NCBI GenBank assembly: GCA_016192455.1
Contig: JACPUC010000003.1
Coordinates: forward strand, 248,001 to 312,000
Direction of reading: 5' to 3'
DNA: 64,000 bases
DNA from: Candidatus Tectimicrobiota bacterium
Lineage (GTDB): Bacteria; JACPUC01
Made by a program: the position numbers and the translations under genes. Below the pieces are notes generated by a model. The model did no database searches. It saw only the letters and a list, made by a program, of their open reading frames with translations, and was not told the origin of the DNA. The first letter of the stretch is position 1; each line of letters opens with the position of its first letter. Positions 39,056 to 49,500 of the stretch are shown here, piece by piece.

Positions 39056-40084
39056 CTATGGCGTAAGACGTTTCTGCGCCGCCTGCAGGTAGGAGAGGTC
39101 GGTGTACTTCTTTACCTCGAAGGGAGACTTGATGAACTTCAGCGAGGCCATCTCATCAATGTTCCGTTGCAGGGCCTCGATGTCCGGCACCGCGCTGCGA
39201 TCGCGATACCAATCGCGCTTGGTGAGCAACCAGCTCGCATAGACGCTGCGCGGCACCTTGGAGTACCTGGCGGCGATGTCCACCGCCTCCTCGCGATTCG
39301 CCGGATCGAGGAACCAGCGGTGCGCCCGCAAGAAGTCTTCCAGGTAATCGACCACCACCTGCCGATTCGCCTCCAGCCAGTCACGCTTCGCAACGCCCAT
39401 GATGAACTGCGTCACTCCCAGGGCGTCACCTAGATCGAAAATCTTCTGCAAGCCGCCGCCGGCCATGGCTTTGTCATAGAACGGCTGCACCAGCACCCCG
39501 GCGTCGATCTTCTTCTGCCGCAGCATCACTTCCTGATTCGGGAAGGCGACCTCGGTAATGAAGAAGTCCTTGCGGTCCTCCATCTTGTGTTTGCGCATCA
39601 TGCTGCGCAGCCCCAGATCAACGCCGGCGCCCGCCACGTTGATGGCGACCCGTTTCCCCTTCAGGTCTTCAACCTTCGACAGGCCCGAATCCGCCAGGGT
39701 CACCCAGGTCTGCGAGAAGTAGCCCTTGACGCCGTCGCGCATGATGTCGTGAATGATCTTCACGTCGAGCTGTCCGTTCACCACCGCGATCGCATAGCTC
39801 GAGAAGGCCAGGCCGGTGATCTGCAACTCATTTGCCGCCATGGCCTGGATTTGCGGCGAGCTGCCCTTGAAGAGAGTTGCCTCGACGGTGTACGACTTGC
39901 CGTAGTTTTTCAGGATCTCCGGCTTCTCCCAGTAAAGGGGATGGAGTTCCGCCCCCAGCACCGTGTAGCCAACCTTGATCTTCACGGGTTCGGCGGCGGT
40001 TGGAGCAAGGGCGCCCCAGCCAAGAACAAGGACAACGACGACAACAGCCGCAACAAGATGGTAGGCGATTCTTCCGCGGCGCAT
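39056..40084 (-). CDS. ABC substrate-binding protein, NitT/TauT type
   Basis: The 342-residue protein has a signal peptide (YHLVAAVVVVVLVLGWGALA then PTAAEP) and the lobes of an SsuA/NMT1-like protein: KVGYTVLGAELHP, GSSPQIQAMAANELQITG and VEDLKGKRVAINVAGAG. GGGAGGAGGG precedes the ATG. It lies 97 bases upstream of the oxidoreductase operon on the same strand, so it might import that enzyme's substrate precursor. No permease or ATPase is adjacent. Confidence 0.87.
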   Translation of the reverse strand: MRRGRIAYHLVAAVVVVVLVLGWGALAPTAAEPVKIKVGYTVLGAELHPLYWEKPEILKNYGKSYTVEATLFKGSSPQIQAMAANELQITGLAFSSYAIAVVNGQLDVKIIHDIMRDGVKGYFSQTWVTLADSGLSKVEDLKGKRVAINVAGAGVDLGLRSMMRKHKMEDRKDFFITEVAFPNQEVMLRQKKIDAGVLVQPFYDKAMAGGGLQKIFDLGDALGVTQFIMGVAKRDWLEANRQVVVDYLEDFLRAHRWFLDPANREEAVDIAARYSKVPRSVYASWLLTKRDWYRDRSAVPDIEALQRNIDEMASLKFIKSPFEVKKYTDLSYLQAAQKRLTP

Positions 40085-40286
40085 GAGACACCCTCCTCCC
40101 GAGCTGCGAGAAACACTGCTCCGGGCGTCACCGCAACGCCCCTCATCCCCCCCATCAACCCGGGGCCTTGCCGGCGCCTGGGCTGTTCGTCTCCTCGGCC
40201 GTCTTGATCTCGCCGCGCGCGCCGCAACCGCCCCGCGCAGAGCTCCGCGATCGAGCCCGCGGATCGCCCGTCCGCGCCCAACGCAC

Positions 40287-40405
40287 TGGCGGCGCCGTTC
40301 TCTTCGAGCGCGCGCCGAACTCGAGCCGGCGGGAGAAGGTTTTCAAGGCGTTTCTTCTTCATTACACCCTAGGGGCATTACCGTTCCTTGACATCCGTCA
40401 AGAAA
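40287..40405 (+). repeat. Left direct repeat flanking the vsr-methylase-HNH island
   Basis: This 119-bp segment runs from TGGCGGCG through GAACTCGAGCCGGCGGGAGA to TCAAGAAA. It matches 43430-43553 in the same orientation with scattered substitutions and a small indel. The two copies bracket the restriction-modification genes. CTTGAC/GTCAAG at its end is a short inverted repeat. Confidence 0.7.
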
Positions 40406-40458
40406 GACTGCGCAGCGCCAGCGAGGGAGGGAAAAGTAGCGCCGTGGAAGGAATTCGC

Positions 40459-40486
40459 TTGAAAACGGTTCAAGACCTGCTACGAT
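40459..40486 (+). promoter_or_regulatory. Candidate promoter of the restriction-modification operon
   Basis: TTGAAA (40459-40464) and TACGAT (40481-40486) are 16 bases apart. The -35 box lies in the inverted repeat CTTGAA-AACGG-TTCAAG. Repeated GATAC units follow up to the GTG start, a possible binding site for the small HTH regulator encoded next. Confidence 0.4.
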
Positions 40487-40530
40487 ACTGGTCGATACGG
40501 AACCTGATACGGCTTGATATGGGATGACCC

Positions 40531-40755
40531 GTGAGCAAGTACCGGCTGAGCCAGGTCGCCAGGATGGTCGGTGTTGCCCCGATCACGCTTAAGCGTTGCC
40601 TGCTCGATGGCAGGATCGACGAGGTTGCGCGCGACCGGAACAACTGGCGCGTGTTCACCGACGAGGATGTTGAGCGGATTCGCGATTACGTGAACGTGAC
40701 TCGACCGCCAGAGGCGACACCGCTCTTCGATGGGCTGCGGAGGAGGCGGCGATGA
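40531..40755 (+). CDS. Small MerR/excisionase-type HTH regulator
   Basis: The 74-residue protein starts with GTG and reads YRLSQVARMVGVAPITLKRC, a winged-helix MerR-like recognition segment, then NNWRVFTDEDVERIRDYV. It lacks an effector domain. It overlaps vsr by four bases (ATGA). Its position at the head of the operon suggests it controls the restriction-modification genes, as controller proteins do in other systems, or acts as an excisionase-like factor. Confidence 0.7.
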   Translation: MSKYRLSQVARMVGVAPITLKRCLLDGRIDEVARDRNNWRVFTDEDVERIRDYVNVTRPPEATPLFDGLRRRRR

Positions 40756-41159
40756 CCGACATGGTGTCAGCCGAGAGACGCAGCCAGATCATGGCGCGGA
40801 TTCGTTCGACTGACACCACGCCAGAGATGACCGTGCGACGCCTCTTGCACCGCATGGGCTATCGCTTTCGGTTGCACGTTCGCGACTTGCCCGGCCGTCC
40901 CGACATCGTGCTGCCGAAGTACAAGACGGCGATTCTGGTCCACGGATGCTTCTGGCATGGCCACCGGTGCAAGGACGGCAGAAGGCCGAAGAGCAACATG
41001 GGCTACTGGAATGGGAAACTCGACAGGAACAAGAACCGAGACAAGATCAACAAGCAGCGCCTGAGGCGGGCCGGATGGAAGCCTGTCGTGATCTGGGCCT
41101 GTCAGTGCACGGAAGAAGACAGACTCATGGACATCATCAGAAATGCCCTCGATGAATAG
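40752..41159 (+). CDS. vsr: Very-short-patch repair endonuclease Vsr
   Basis: The 135-residue nuclease has RIRSTDTTPEMTVRRLLHRM, then LPGRPDIVLPKYKTAILVHG and CFWHGHRC, the Vsr catalytic Asp and zinc-binding region. It nicks beside T:G mismatches that arise when methylated cytosine deaminates. Its place directly before a C5-methyltransferase fits this repair role. Confidence 0.93.
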   Translation: MTDMVSAERRSQIMARIRSTDTTPEMTVRRLLHRMGYRFRLHVRDLPGRPDIVLPKYKTAILVHGCFWHGHRCKDGRRPKSNMGYWNGKLDRNKNRDKINKQRLRRAGWKPVVIWACQCTEEDRLMDIIRNALDE

Positions 41160-41166
41160 GAAAGCC

Positions 41167-42177
41167 ATGGGCAAGGAACGCCGCAAGGTCGAGACGAAGT
41201 ACCGGCTCGTCTCATTCTTCTCAGGAATCGGTGGGTTCGACCTTGGGTTTGAGCGTGCGGGCTTTGAGATCGTATACCAATGCGAGATTAACGACTTCTG
41301 CAACCGAATCCTCGAACAACACTGGCCCGATGTCCCCAGGTCTAAAGACATCCGGAGGGTGAACCATGAAGAAATCCCGGACGCCGACGTGTGGGCCGCA
41401 GGTTTCCCCTGCCAAGATGTCTCTCTTGCAAGAATGGGCCCGCGATCAGGGCTTAGAGGGAAACAGTCTGGCCTCTTTTATGACTTTGCTCGGGTCATTG
41501 GGGACGCTCTGCCCGGAGTTGTTCTTATCGAGAACGTCGCAGGTCTCCTCTCTTCCCACGGAGGACGAGACTTCCAAGTCGTCATACGAACGCTGGCCGA
41601 ACTCGGGTATGCTGTTGGATGGCGTGTGTTTAACAGCAAGAACTTCGGAGTCGCCCAGTCGCGCCAAAGAGTCTACATTGTTGGATGTCATCGAGACTGG
41701 CGAACTGCCGCCGAGATACTTTTTGAGCCCCAACGCGGCAAAAGGAATGCTGACTCGCGCGGACAGAATGGGCAGGAATCTGTTTCCCCCTTTAAGAAGA
41801 GCTTTGGAGATCCTGTCAGAGGCCCAGTAGTCCAAGGCTTGGCCTACTGCTTCTACGCCTGCTCTGCACGCCACACGGGGACCGACTGGAGCCGAACCTA
41901 TGTAACCTATCCGGAGGGGCGAGTGCGGCGGCTAACTCCACGGGAAGGCGAGGCGATTCAGGGCTTCCCGGTGAACTGGACGCTCCCGAAAGACGCCATC
42001 GAGGATTCTGAAGACCTCGACGCTCTGCGCTATCACGCCGTCGGCAATGCGGTGACGGTCAACGTCGCGGAATGGCTCGCCCAACGCATCGCGGACGCTC
42101 TGGCCCAAAGCTCGGCAGAGCCGGCCGCAGCTAGACTTCCTGATTCTGACGGAGTTCTTCAAGGAACTGCACGTTAG
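41167..42177 (+). CDS. DNA (cytosine-5-)-methyltransferase
   Basis: The 336-residue enzyme has motif I FSGIGGFDLGFE (18-29), catalytic Cys82 in AGFPCQDVS, ENV (122-124), QSRQRVYIVG (motif VIII) and the closing GNAVTVNVAEWLA. It methylates cytosine at an unknown recognition site. I chose ATG 41167 with AGGAAAG upstream; in-frame ATGs at 41143 and 41152 overlap vsr. The target-recognition region is short. The gene converges on the HNH nuclease gene and overlaps its 3' end by 47 bases. Confidence 0.93.
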   Translation: MGKERRKVETKYRLVSFFSGIGGFDLGFERAGFEIVYQCEINDFCNRILEQHWPDVPRSKDIRRVNHEEIPDADVWAAGFPCQDVSLARMGPRSGLRGKQSGLFYDFARVIGDALPGVVLIENVAGLLSSHGGRDFQVVIRTLAELGYAVGWRVFNSKNFGVAQSRQRVYIVGCHRDWRTAAEILFEPQRGKRNADSRGQNGQESVSPFKKSFGDPVRGPVVQGLAYCFYACSARHTGTDWSRTYVTYPEGRVRRLTPREGEAIQGFPVNWTLPKDAIEDSEDLDALRYHAVGNAVTVNVAEWLAQRIADALAQSSAEPAAARLPDSDGVLQGTAR

Positions 42178-43312
42178 GCCAATCTTCCGGCCTCGCCGGC
42201 AGACGCTCCCCAGGAACCTGCCCCGCCAGTCCATCGAACACGTCCAAGCTGAAGGGCGTTCCGGCCTGCGCTATCGCCGCACGTGCCGCTTGCGAGACCT
42301 CAACGTGATAGTGCCCGGCGCGAGCAGATACGACGAGGATGCCCTCGTCGAAGGCCCAATGGCAAAGCTTGCATAGGCAAATGCCGTTGTCTGTCCTGTC
42401 GAGGTCGTAGTCGGCCCACGGGAGGATGTGGGCCGCATCGACGCCGGGCACTCTATTGAAGGGCGTAGGCGGGTACTGCTTACCGCAAACGAGGCACGTG
42501 GACCGGTAAGCGTCGCGCACCCGAACACGAAAGCGGGCGGTCTCTGTCCCCCGGTGTGCGGCCCATCGTTTCCACTCTCGAATCGTTCGCCGGCGGAGTT
42601 CGACTTCTTCGGGGTCGATGTCCTCGACCCGAACCGCAGGTTCGGCGATCTGAATGTCCAGGAGTTCAAGAAGCGGTGGCAAGGCGTCCGTGTATTCGTT
42701 GTAGGCGATGCCAAAGTCCGCTGCCTGGTCAGCCAGGACGGACTGAAGCTCTGACACAAGCCTCTCGGCTTCGGAATGCAGGGGACCGCCGCCGCGCACA
42801 AGGGCCTCATGGCGCTCGATGATCGCCTGCATTTCCGAGGGTAGTTTCTGCCTCTTCTGCCACAGCCGGACCACGCCGGCAACTCTTCTGTCAAAGTGAA
42901 GCTCTTCGGCCGGGTGGTCCGCATTCGACAAGACCACCTCGCCCACGGCCAGGGTCGCACGGCCTGCTTCGCGGTCTACGGCCTTGATCTCAACCGTCTC
43001 GATTGCATAGCGGCCCTTCTGGACGATTGGCATTCCGCCGCCCATTGTTACGTTCGATCTGATCGCCTCGGGCAGCAGCAGGACCGCGACAAGCTGGCGA
43101 TGCAGCTGCATGTTGGCATCAGGCCGGACGATCCGAATGCGGAACTTGCCTTGAGCATGAAGCAGTACGCATCCGGAGTCGAGAAGAAGGCCATCGCCAA
43201 GGTCCAACACGAGCCGGTGATCAACGAGGTCGTGCGGGGTTATCCCACCGGGCGCCTCTTCGCTGATCTCGTACTCGCCGCGACCGCCGCTTGTCCTTCG
43301 CGATATCCTCAT
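42131..43312 (-). CDS. HNH restriction endonuclease
   Basis: The 393-residue protein has a C-terminal HNH/zinc domain: CLVCGKQYPPTPFNRVPGVD, AAHILPWADYDLDRTDNGIC and LCKLCHWAFDEGI, with paired CxxC motifs and the catalytic AH...N...H. The N-terminal 250 residues are unassigned and probably read DNA. Pairing with a C5-methyltransferase and Vsr in a convergent arrangement makes a type II restriction role likely. No homology assigns its cut site. Confidence 0.85.
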   Translation of the reverse strand: MRISRRTSGGRGEYEISEEAPGGITPHDLVDHRLVLDLGDGLLLDSGCVLLHAQGKFRIRIVRPDANMQLHRQLVAVLLLPEAIRSNVTMGGGMPIVQKGRYAIETVEIKAVDREAGRATLAVGEVVLSNADHPAEELHFDRRVAGVVRLWQKRQKLPSEMQAIIERHEALVRGGGPLHSEAERLVSELQSVLADQAADFGIAYNEYTDALPPLLELLDIQIAEPAVRVEDIDPEEVELRRRTIREWKRWAAHRGTETARFRVRVRDAYRSTCLVCGKQYPPTPFNRVPGVDAAHILPWADYDLDRTDNGICLCKLCHWAFDEGILVVSARAGHYHVEVSQAARAAIAQAGTPFSLDVFDGLAGQVPGERLPARPEDWPNVQFLEELRQNQEV

Positions 43313-43429
43313 GCCGTTTCAGAACCCTCGAACCCTCGGATGAACCAGAACGAGGGGCCATCCTATCGCTCGCCACGGCAATAGGCAATCCGTTACTTGA
43401 GACGGGATTAGATGTCGCTTTGGCCGACT

Positions 43430-43553
43430 TGGCGGCGAGGGCCCGCCCTCTTCCAGCGTGCGGCGAACTCGAGCCGGCGGGAGAAGATTCTTAAGGCTTC
43501 TCTTCGTCCTTACACCTTATGGGTGCTATTGTTCCTTGATCTTTGTCAAGAAA
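43430..43553 (+). repeat. Right direct repeat flanking the vsr-methylase-HNH island
   Basis: This is the partner of 40287-40405 and shares GAACTCGAGCCGGCGGGAGA, TTACACC, TTGTTCCTTGAT-like sequence and the closing TCAAGAAA. Differences include a four-base insertion near the start and about one substitution in five positions later. From here to 43969 no gene is seen; the long open frame leading into the exported protein is not coding in this part. Confidence 0.7.
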
Positions 43554-43969
43554 TCGCCGCATGGCACGGCGCCGTCGGGGCGAGAGGGACGCCCCCACTC
43601 CGCCGTGGTGCTGATGGTTCGGGCTTTCTAACATGTCAATCGACGGGCGCTCATACCCTTACGCTCTTGGAAGACGGCGGCGATGCCCTCCTGTGCCGAC
43701 TGCTCCACCAGGTGAAACGGCGGCTGCGGTCCCTGGGCTGGAGGATGCTGGCAACGCGGCTCTCCTTCCGTCCTATTGGCAAAGGATTGGAGCCTCGGGC
43801 GCGCCGCGGCCGGACGCGGGGCCGCCGCCGTCCGCGCGCGGCTTCTTGCGCAGGCTGGAAAACCGCGCTAGGCTGCGGGGTTCAAGGTAACGCCGCGGGC
43901 TTGCTGGCCGAGTACGCAACGGAGACCATGGGTAATGGCTGGTTCCTATCCGCTCGTGAAGGAGCTGAT

Positions 43970-46900
43970 ATGCGCCGTCGTCGCCTCGGGCGCGGCGCCG
44001 TTCGCGCCGTCGTTGCTCTTCTCCTCTTCCTTCTCCCTTGTTCCGCCGCGCTTGCCCAAGACGGGCTGACGCTGCGCCTCGAGCCGGCCCAGGTGCGGGC
44101 CGGGGAGACCTTGCGGTTTGAGCTGCGAGGCCGCCCGAACAGCGCTGTCGTCATCGCCGCCTCGCGGTCGAACAGCGGCCTGGGCGAGTTCGCCGGCCAG
44201 CCGGTGTTGCTGGGGGCCGACGCCTTCATCCTCTTTGCCGCGCGGACCGATGCCGGCGGCGTCTTCGCCCTCCGCCTGAGCATGCCGCCCGGGGTGGACG
44301 GCGCGTTCTTCTTCCAGGCGGCCCTGGCGCTGACGCCCGACTTCTCCCAGGCCCTCCTCTCGAACGGCGCCCAACTCGCCATCCAGGGCCTGCCGGCGCG
44401 CCCCGACACGGCTTTCATCCCGCACCTGGACGACGACGGCGACGGCATCCCCAATCTCATTGAGGGGAGCGGCGACACCGACGGCGACGGCGTGCCGAAC
44501 TTCCTCGATCCCGATGCGGACGGCGACGGCATCCCCGACAGCCAGGCGGCGGGAACGGCCGCGGCTTCACTGCTCGACACCGACGGCGACGGCGTGCCGG
44601 ACTTCCTGGATCAGGACGACGACGGCGACGGCATCCCCGACGTTGACGATGATGAGCCGCTGACGCCGATGGTGGCGGGGGATTTCCGCGGCGCCGAGCG
44701 CCTGGTCATCCGTTCCGTCGAGACGCGGGTGACGGGGCTGGCGCCGGCGCCGGCGGCGCGCCGCGGCGATCTCGTTGACCTGCTGGTGTCCGGCGCGGCC
44801 GGCGCGGCCGGCCTCGTTGTCCTCTTTGATGCCGGAGCCGGCGACGGCGCCCGGCTGTCGGTGGCGCCGCTGGCCGCGCGCAGCGAGCAGGACGGCTCCG
44901 TGCAGCGCCTGACGGTGCGGGTGCCGCCGGTCGCGCGCAGCGGCTCCCTGCAGGCGCGCCAGGGGGCGCTCCTCTCCGAAGAGGTGTTCCTGCAGATCGT
45001 GCCGGCCTCGCTGCCGCTGCTCATCGGCCAGGCGAACGACGATCCCGCCGCCCCCCTGATCGCCTCGGTGGCCCAGGATGCGCCGCTGACCCTCATCGGC
45101 GAGGAGTTCCGGCAGGACGACGTGGTGATGTTCAAGACGGGCGAGCCGTTCGAGCAAACGTTCACAAGACCCCCGACAACCGTCAGCGCCGACGGCAGGG
45201 AGCTCTCGGTCGGGCTGCCCGATGCGCGCGTGCAGCAGGTGTGGATCGCGCGGCAGGGGGCGGAGAGCAACCGGCTGCTGCTGAACGTCACCCGCCAGGT
45301 CGGCGGGCGTCTCGAGCCGCCGCCTGGGCTGAGCGCGGCGGACCTGCGCCTCGAGAGCGGTCTGCTCGCAAAGGCGACGCCCACCCCTGACGGCGCCTTC
45401 AGCATCGCCGCGCGCGCCGGGTCGCGCTCGCTCATCGAGGCGGTGGACGCCAACACCGGCGTCATCCGCCTCATGGCCTTTCTCGATCCCACCGTCGCCG
45501 AGGTGACGATCACTCCCCTCACCACGGTCGCCGCCCAGATCACCCGCGCCCTGCTGCTCGAGGCGAGCCTGGAGGAGTCTTCCCTGTCGCGGGCCCTGTC
45601 GATCATCGCGGAAACGCCCGAGGTGGCGGCCGCCGCGGCGGTGCTGGCTGAGCGCCTGCCGCTGAACCCGCTGCTGCTCCTCGGCGGCGACGAGGGGTAC
45701 GCGGCGGCCTTCGCCGGCGCCCTCGAAGCCGCCAGCGCGGCCGTGCGCGCCGCCCTCGACCAGGGCCAACTGCGCCGCAAGGAGCAGGCCGAGGCGTCGA
45801 AGAGGGCCGCCACCGTCCTGCCGCAGCAAGAGCAGTATGACATCATGATCTCCGAGGACCCGAGGCATCCCGGCAACCTGGTGGCCGAGAACGATACGCA
45901 ACTGCTCCTCAGCCTGCAGATGAAGGACAAGCTGAGCGCGCAAATCCTGCACCCGCATGCGCAGACTTTCTTCGACAGCAATGTCGTCGGTCCCCAGGGG
46001 GGCGGCCTGTTCTTCATCGCCAAAACGAAGGCGTTCAACCAGCCGAAAAACCGCGACGTCTTCGTCGAGGTCCTCACCGGGGGGTTGTTCGGCGAGGTCA
46101 CGCCGACGATGCTGCAGCAGCAGGCGAACGCGATGCTCAGGATACGGTTCATGCTCGAGCGGCTGTTTACGCCCGTCGTCAACATCGCGCTGGACGTCAT
46201 CTTCCCGACGGAACTCGGCATCCCCACCTCGACGCACCTGTTCGTCAGGGTGGTGAACAACTTCGGCGACGACATCATGCGCCGGCTGGCGGAGTTCAGC
46301 CTGCATGAGGAGAGCATCTTCGAGCTCGCCGCCTTTATGGGCCGCCTCCTCATCGAGGATGCCTTGCAGTTCCCCCCGGGCCCGGTGACCTCCGCCTTGA
46401 TCCAGGCCCTGCTGACGAGCAAGGGGGTCGGCGCGACGCTGGCCCTCATCGACGCGCTCGGCAAGCGCCTGGCGGCCCATCTCTCCACCATCGTCGCCGC
46501 CCTGACGATTGCCAGGGTGGTCACCAACATCGCCTCCATCGGCAAGGCGCTGGCCGACATCACCACCATCCCGGCGCTGGTCGAGTTCGACGTTGACTTC
46601 AACCAGCCGGAGGTTGACTCCATCGAGCCGGGCTGCGTTTCGTCGCGCCAGACGGAGCTGAACGCCGTCGCGCGCGGGCGCAATTTCCGCAGCCGCGACG
46701 ATGACCCCAGCCAGGAGCCGAACTTCGCCATCGGCATCAACTTCGACGAGGGAGGACCGATCGTCCGCCGCGAGGTGACCGCGCTCCCAGGAACGAACGG
46801 ACGCATCCTCGCCATCAACGCCGACGAGACCATCGCCCTGGTCCGCTTCGCCGCTCCCGCCGGCGCCACCTTCGCCAGCGGAGCGGTGCAGGCGCGCTAC

Positions 46901-48322
46901 GGCGTGGACTTCCCGCCGCCGCCAAGCTCGGCGCAGTTGCAGGTGGTCGAGGAGCCGAAGATCACCGGCGTGGAGCCGGCGCGCCCCCGCCGCGGCGAGC
47001 TGGTGCGCCTCAGCGGCTGCGGCTTCGCCCCCCAGCCCGCCAACAACGAGGTGACCTTCATTGATCTGAACGACGAGCGGCATGTCGCCCGCGTCGCGCA
47101 GGCGAGCGAGGAGGGGAACTACCTTCTCGCGCGCGTGCCGCAAGAGATGGAGCTGGGCCAGGGAGAGGTGACGGTCTCCAGCACCATCGCCGGCAGCACC
47201 CTCGCCTCGCAAGCAGCGGAGATCTTCGTCGACGGCATCAGGTTCAACATGGCGTTGCCAGGGAACATCCTCCCCGACCGCTCCTTCACCATGACGGTGA
47301 CGGCGGTGGACCCGGAAGGGCGAGTGCGCGAGGACTTCGACGAGCTGGTGCTCTTCCGGCTCTCGAGTCTGCCGGAGCTAATGCCGCCGGTCGGCGCGCC
47401 GGCGGTCATTGACGCGCCGTCCGGCGCCTGGCTGAAGGGCGTCTTCCGGACCGACGTGCAACGCTACGTCGACGGCGTCGAGGAAGCCTACCCCCTGGTG
47501 TGGACCGCCGAGCGCCTGCGCGACCCGAGTGACCGCGGGGTGGCCCATACGGTGGTGAACGGGGTGGAGCTCCACCTGGCCACCGTCGGCAGAGTTGAAC
47601 TCATTCAGGGAGCGGTGGACCTCTCGTTTGGCCCGGTCGATCGGCAATCGAGACTCGACGCATTCCCTGTAAGTCAGCTCGAATGTTGTGGCTCGTCAAC
47701 TCGGGGGCTTTTGGTAGTTTTGGGCCAGATTGCTCAGGTTATAAGTCTTGGAGTGGGGCCGAGAGGGGTCGAGATCATCCCGGAGCTTCCCAGCACCATT
47801 GACAGCGTGCTGGTGAGCGGGCAGGCCAATCTCGGAGGCAGGTTCGGCTTCACCCCAGATACGTTCGGCTTCGACGTTCATCGGCGTTTCCGGCGAGTGC
47901 CGGCGCGGCCCGTGCTGCACCACGTCGATGCTCACCAAGGTCCGCCGCCGATCGCCAGGAGCGGCGTCGAAGGTTTGCCGCCGGACGAGTTTTCCTTCCT
48001 CTCTGATGCGGGCCTTGCCGGCAGCCGCGTGGCCACCTTCATCGCCCCGCTCGCCAACACCAGCGACATAGGGTCCGCCGACCGCCTCGGCCTCCTGGCA
48101 ACTTTGGAGCAACGTCTTCTCGCTCCCTTCTCGTTCGTCATTGCCGCGGAAGGCCCGGAGCTGTTCCTCACCAGCTACCCAGACCCCGCGAGCGCGGCGG
48201 AATTCAGATCCTTTAGCCGCGGCGCTGTTTCGGGATTCCCCGGTGGGGGCGAATTCAGCGGAACAATTTTCCTGAGCGTTAGCGGTGATGTCCAGGTGTT
48301 CGGCTTCCGCAGGAACCGCTAG
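43970..48322 (+). CDS. Large exported protein with calcium-binding-type repeats and TIG-like domains
   Basis: The 1450-residue protein starts at ATG 43970, preceded by AAGGAG, with a clear signal peptide ([20 protein letters not shown], then SAALAQ). Residues about 152-230 hold thrombospondin-type-3 repeats ([48 protein letters not shown]), which bind calcium. A segment at about 994-1085 resembles an IPT/TIG fold ([20 protein letters not shown]). The middle 500 residues are largely helical and the C-terminus is unassigned. It is probably secreted or surface-bound. No sortase, PEP-CTERM or autotransporter signal was seen. Confidence 0.8.
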   Translation: MRRRRLGRGAVRAVVALLLFLLPCSAALAQDGLTLRLEPAQVRAGETLRFELRGRPNSAVVIAASRSNSGLGEFAGQPVLLGADAFILFAARTDAGGVFALRLSMPPGVDGAFFFQAALALTPDFSQALLSNGAQLAIQGLPARPDTAFIPHLDDDGDGIPNLIEGSGDTDGDGVPNFLDPDADGDGIPDSQAAGTAAASLLDTDGDGVPDFLDQDDDGDGIPDVDDDEPLTPMVAGDFRGAERLVIRSVETRVTGLAPAPAARRGDLVDLLVSGAAGAAGLVVLFDAGAGDGARLSVAPLAARSEQDGSVQRLTVRVPPVARSGSLQARQGALLSEEVFLQIVPASLPLLIGQANDDPAAPLIASVAQDAPLTLIGEEFRQDDVVMFKTGEPFEQTFTRPPTTVSADGRELSVGLPDARVQQVWIARQGAESNRLLLNVTRQVGGRLEPPPGLSAADLRLESGLLAKATPTPDGAFSIAARAGSRSLIEAVDANTGVIRLMAFLDPTVAEVTITPLTTVAAQITRALLLEASLEESSLSRALSIIAETPEVAAAAAVLAERLPLNPLLLLGGDEGYAAAFAGALEAASAAVRAALDQGQLRRKEQAEASKRAATVLPQQEQYDIMISEDPRHPGNLVAENDTQLLLSLQMKDKLSAQILHPHAQTFFDSNVVGPQGGGLFFIAKTKAFNQPKNRDVFVEVLTGGLFGEVTPTMLQQQANAMLRIRFMLERLFTPVVNIALDVIFPTELGIPTSTHLFVRVVNNFGDDIMRRLAEFSLHEESIFELAAFMGRLLIEDALQFPPGPVTSALIQALLTSKGVGATLALIDALGKRLAAHLSTIVAALTIARVVTNIASIGKALADITTIPALVEFDVDFNQPEVDSIEPGCVSSRQTELNAVARGRNFRSRDDDPSQEPNFAIGINFDEGGPIVRREVTALPGTNGRILAINADETIALVRFAAPAGATFASGAVQARYGVDFPPPPSSAQLQVVEEPKITGVEPARPRRGELVRLSGCGFAPQPANNEVTFIDLNDERHVARVAQASEEGNYLLARVPQEMELGQGEVTVSSTIAGSTLASQAAEIFVDGIRFNMALPGNILPDRSFTMTVTAVDPEGRVREDFDELVLFRLSSLPELMPPVGAPAVIDAPSGAWLKGVFRTDVQRYVDGVEEAYPLVWTAERLRDPSDRGVAHTVVNGVELHLATVGRVELIQGAVDLSFGPVDRQSRLDAFPVSQLECCGSSTRGLLVVLGQIAQVISLGVGPRGVEIIPELPSTIDSVLVSGQANLGGRFGFTPDTFGFDVHRRFRRVPARPVLHHVDAHQGPPPIARSGVEGLPPDEFSFLSDAGLAGSRVATFIAPLANTSDIGSADRLGLLATLEQRLLAPFSFVIAAEGPELFLTSYPDPASAAEFRSFSRGAVSGFPGGGEFSGTIFLSVSGDVQVFGFRRNR

Positions 48323-48716
48323 CCGGAGGCGCCTGGGAGGCGGCGCGGTTGCGGCCTGGTGCTAGAACCGGGTCACAGGCCGCCACGCCTCCCCGATGCC
48401 TCCCCGCGGCCGAAGTCGGGGCCAAACCCGAACACTCACGCGAGCCAAGGCTGAAGCTTCCTAGGCGCTCATTTCGCGCTCGACCGAGCCTTACTTCGGC
48501 AAGAAACCGAGGCCAGGTTCACACAACTATCAGTGTTCATCCGTGTTCATCTGTGGTTCCTTGCCTGCCGAGGTAAGGCCGGTTCGCGAACCGCCCCTAC
48601 GGTCGATGGGATGGGAGTCTACTTAGAAAGAAGTGTGCGCGCTCGGCCGGCCCGCGGCGGCGGGTTCCCTGACGGCCGCGGCGCCCACCTGCGACTGGAG
48701 GGATGCGGTCCAAGCC
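48323..48716. repeat. Spacer with dispersed repeat and 28-bp palindrome
   Basis: Around 48536-48606, TTCATCTGTGGTTCCTTGCC leads into a palindrome copy at 48573-48600 and CGGTCG, matching the element near 2523-2590. Upstream (48323-48520) no feature was recognised. The palindrome could end transcription of the large exported-protein gene. Confidence 0.6.
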
Positions 48717-49451
48717 ATGCCGAAGGCGATCGTCATTGGCGCAAGCTCCGGCATCGGCAGGGCCCTGGCGCGGCTGCTGGCGGAACGGGGTTACGCGGTG
48801 GGGCTGACGGGGCGGCGCGTGGCGCTGCTGCGGGAGCTGAGCGGCGAGCTGCCGGGCGCGTCGTTCGTCAAGGAGATGGACCTGGCCGCTGCCGATCAGG
48901 CTAGGCAGGCCCTGCGCGAGCTTCTCCAGGAAATGGGCGACGTGGACATGGTGGTGGTGAACGCCGGCGTGCGCCTGGAGACGGCGCAGTTGGCCTGGGA
49001 GGCGCAGGCCGCCACCATTGCGGTGAACGTTGCCGGCTTCGTGGCCATGGCGGACGAGGCGTACCGCTACTTCCGCGCCCGCGGGCGCGGGCACCTCGTC
49101 GGCGTCTCCTCCATCGCCGGCCTGCGCGGTCGCTGGAGCGCGCCGGTCTACAACGCCTCGAAGGCCTTCGTCTCGACCTACCTCGAGGGGCTGCGGCAGC
49201 GCTTCCAGAAACAGGGCGCGGCGGTGTGGGTGACGGACGTGCGGCCCGGCTTGGTGGATACGCCCCTGGTGGCGGGCAGGCGCCTCGTCTGGGCGGCCTC
49301 CCCGGAGACGGCGGCGCGGCAGATGCTCGCGGCCATCATGAAGCGGCGGCGGCACGTCTACGTAACGCGGCGCTGGCGTCTGGTGGCGTGGCTCATGAAG
49401 CTCCTGCCGGCGCCGCTCTATGATGCCATCTGCCTGCGCCTCGACCTCTGA
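48717..49451 (+). CDS. Short-chain dehydrogenase/reductase
   Basis: The 244-residue protein has the classical SDR cofactor motif GASSGIGRA, the NAG motif in VVNAGV, and catalytic Ser in VSSIAGL with YNASK. The C-terminus has a hydrophobic, basic region that may touch the membrane. Arg/Lys near the first strand suggests NADP. The substrate is unknown. ATG 48717 gives a normal N-terminus. Confidence 0.87.
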   Translation: MPKAIVIGASSGIGRALARLLAERGYAVGLTGRRVALLRELSGELPGASFVKEMDLAAADQARQALRELLQEMGDVDMVVVNAGVRLETAQLAWEAQAATIAVNVAGFVAMADEAYRYFRARGRGHLVGVSSIAGLRGRWSAPVYNASKAFVSTYLEGLRQRFQKQGAAVWVTDVRPGLVDTPLVAGRRLVWAASPETAARQMLAAIMKRRRHVYVTRRWRLVAWLMKLLPAPLYDAICLRLDL

Positions 49452-49500
49452 GCGCCCGGGCCGGCGGCAAGGCTCCCGACGCGCCGACCCCGCGCGCCCC

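Noticed and set aside
43412-43969. Long N-terminal extension of the exported protein
   Set aside because: It would bury the signal peptide and crosses the direct repeat; ATG 43970 has a strong ribosome site.
44567-47212. An 881-codon minus-strand frame
   Set aside because: It is antisense to the exported protein, with no signal, domain or ribosome site.
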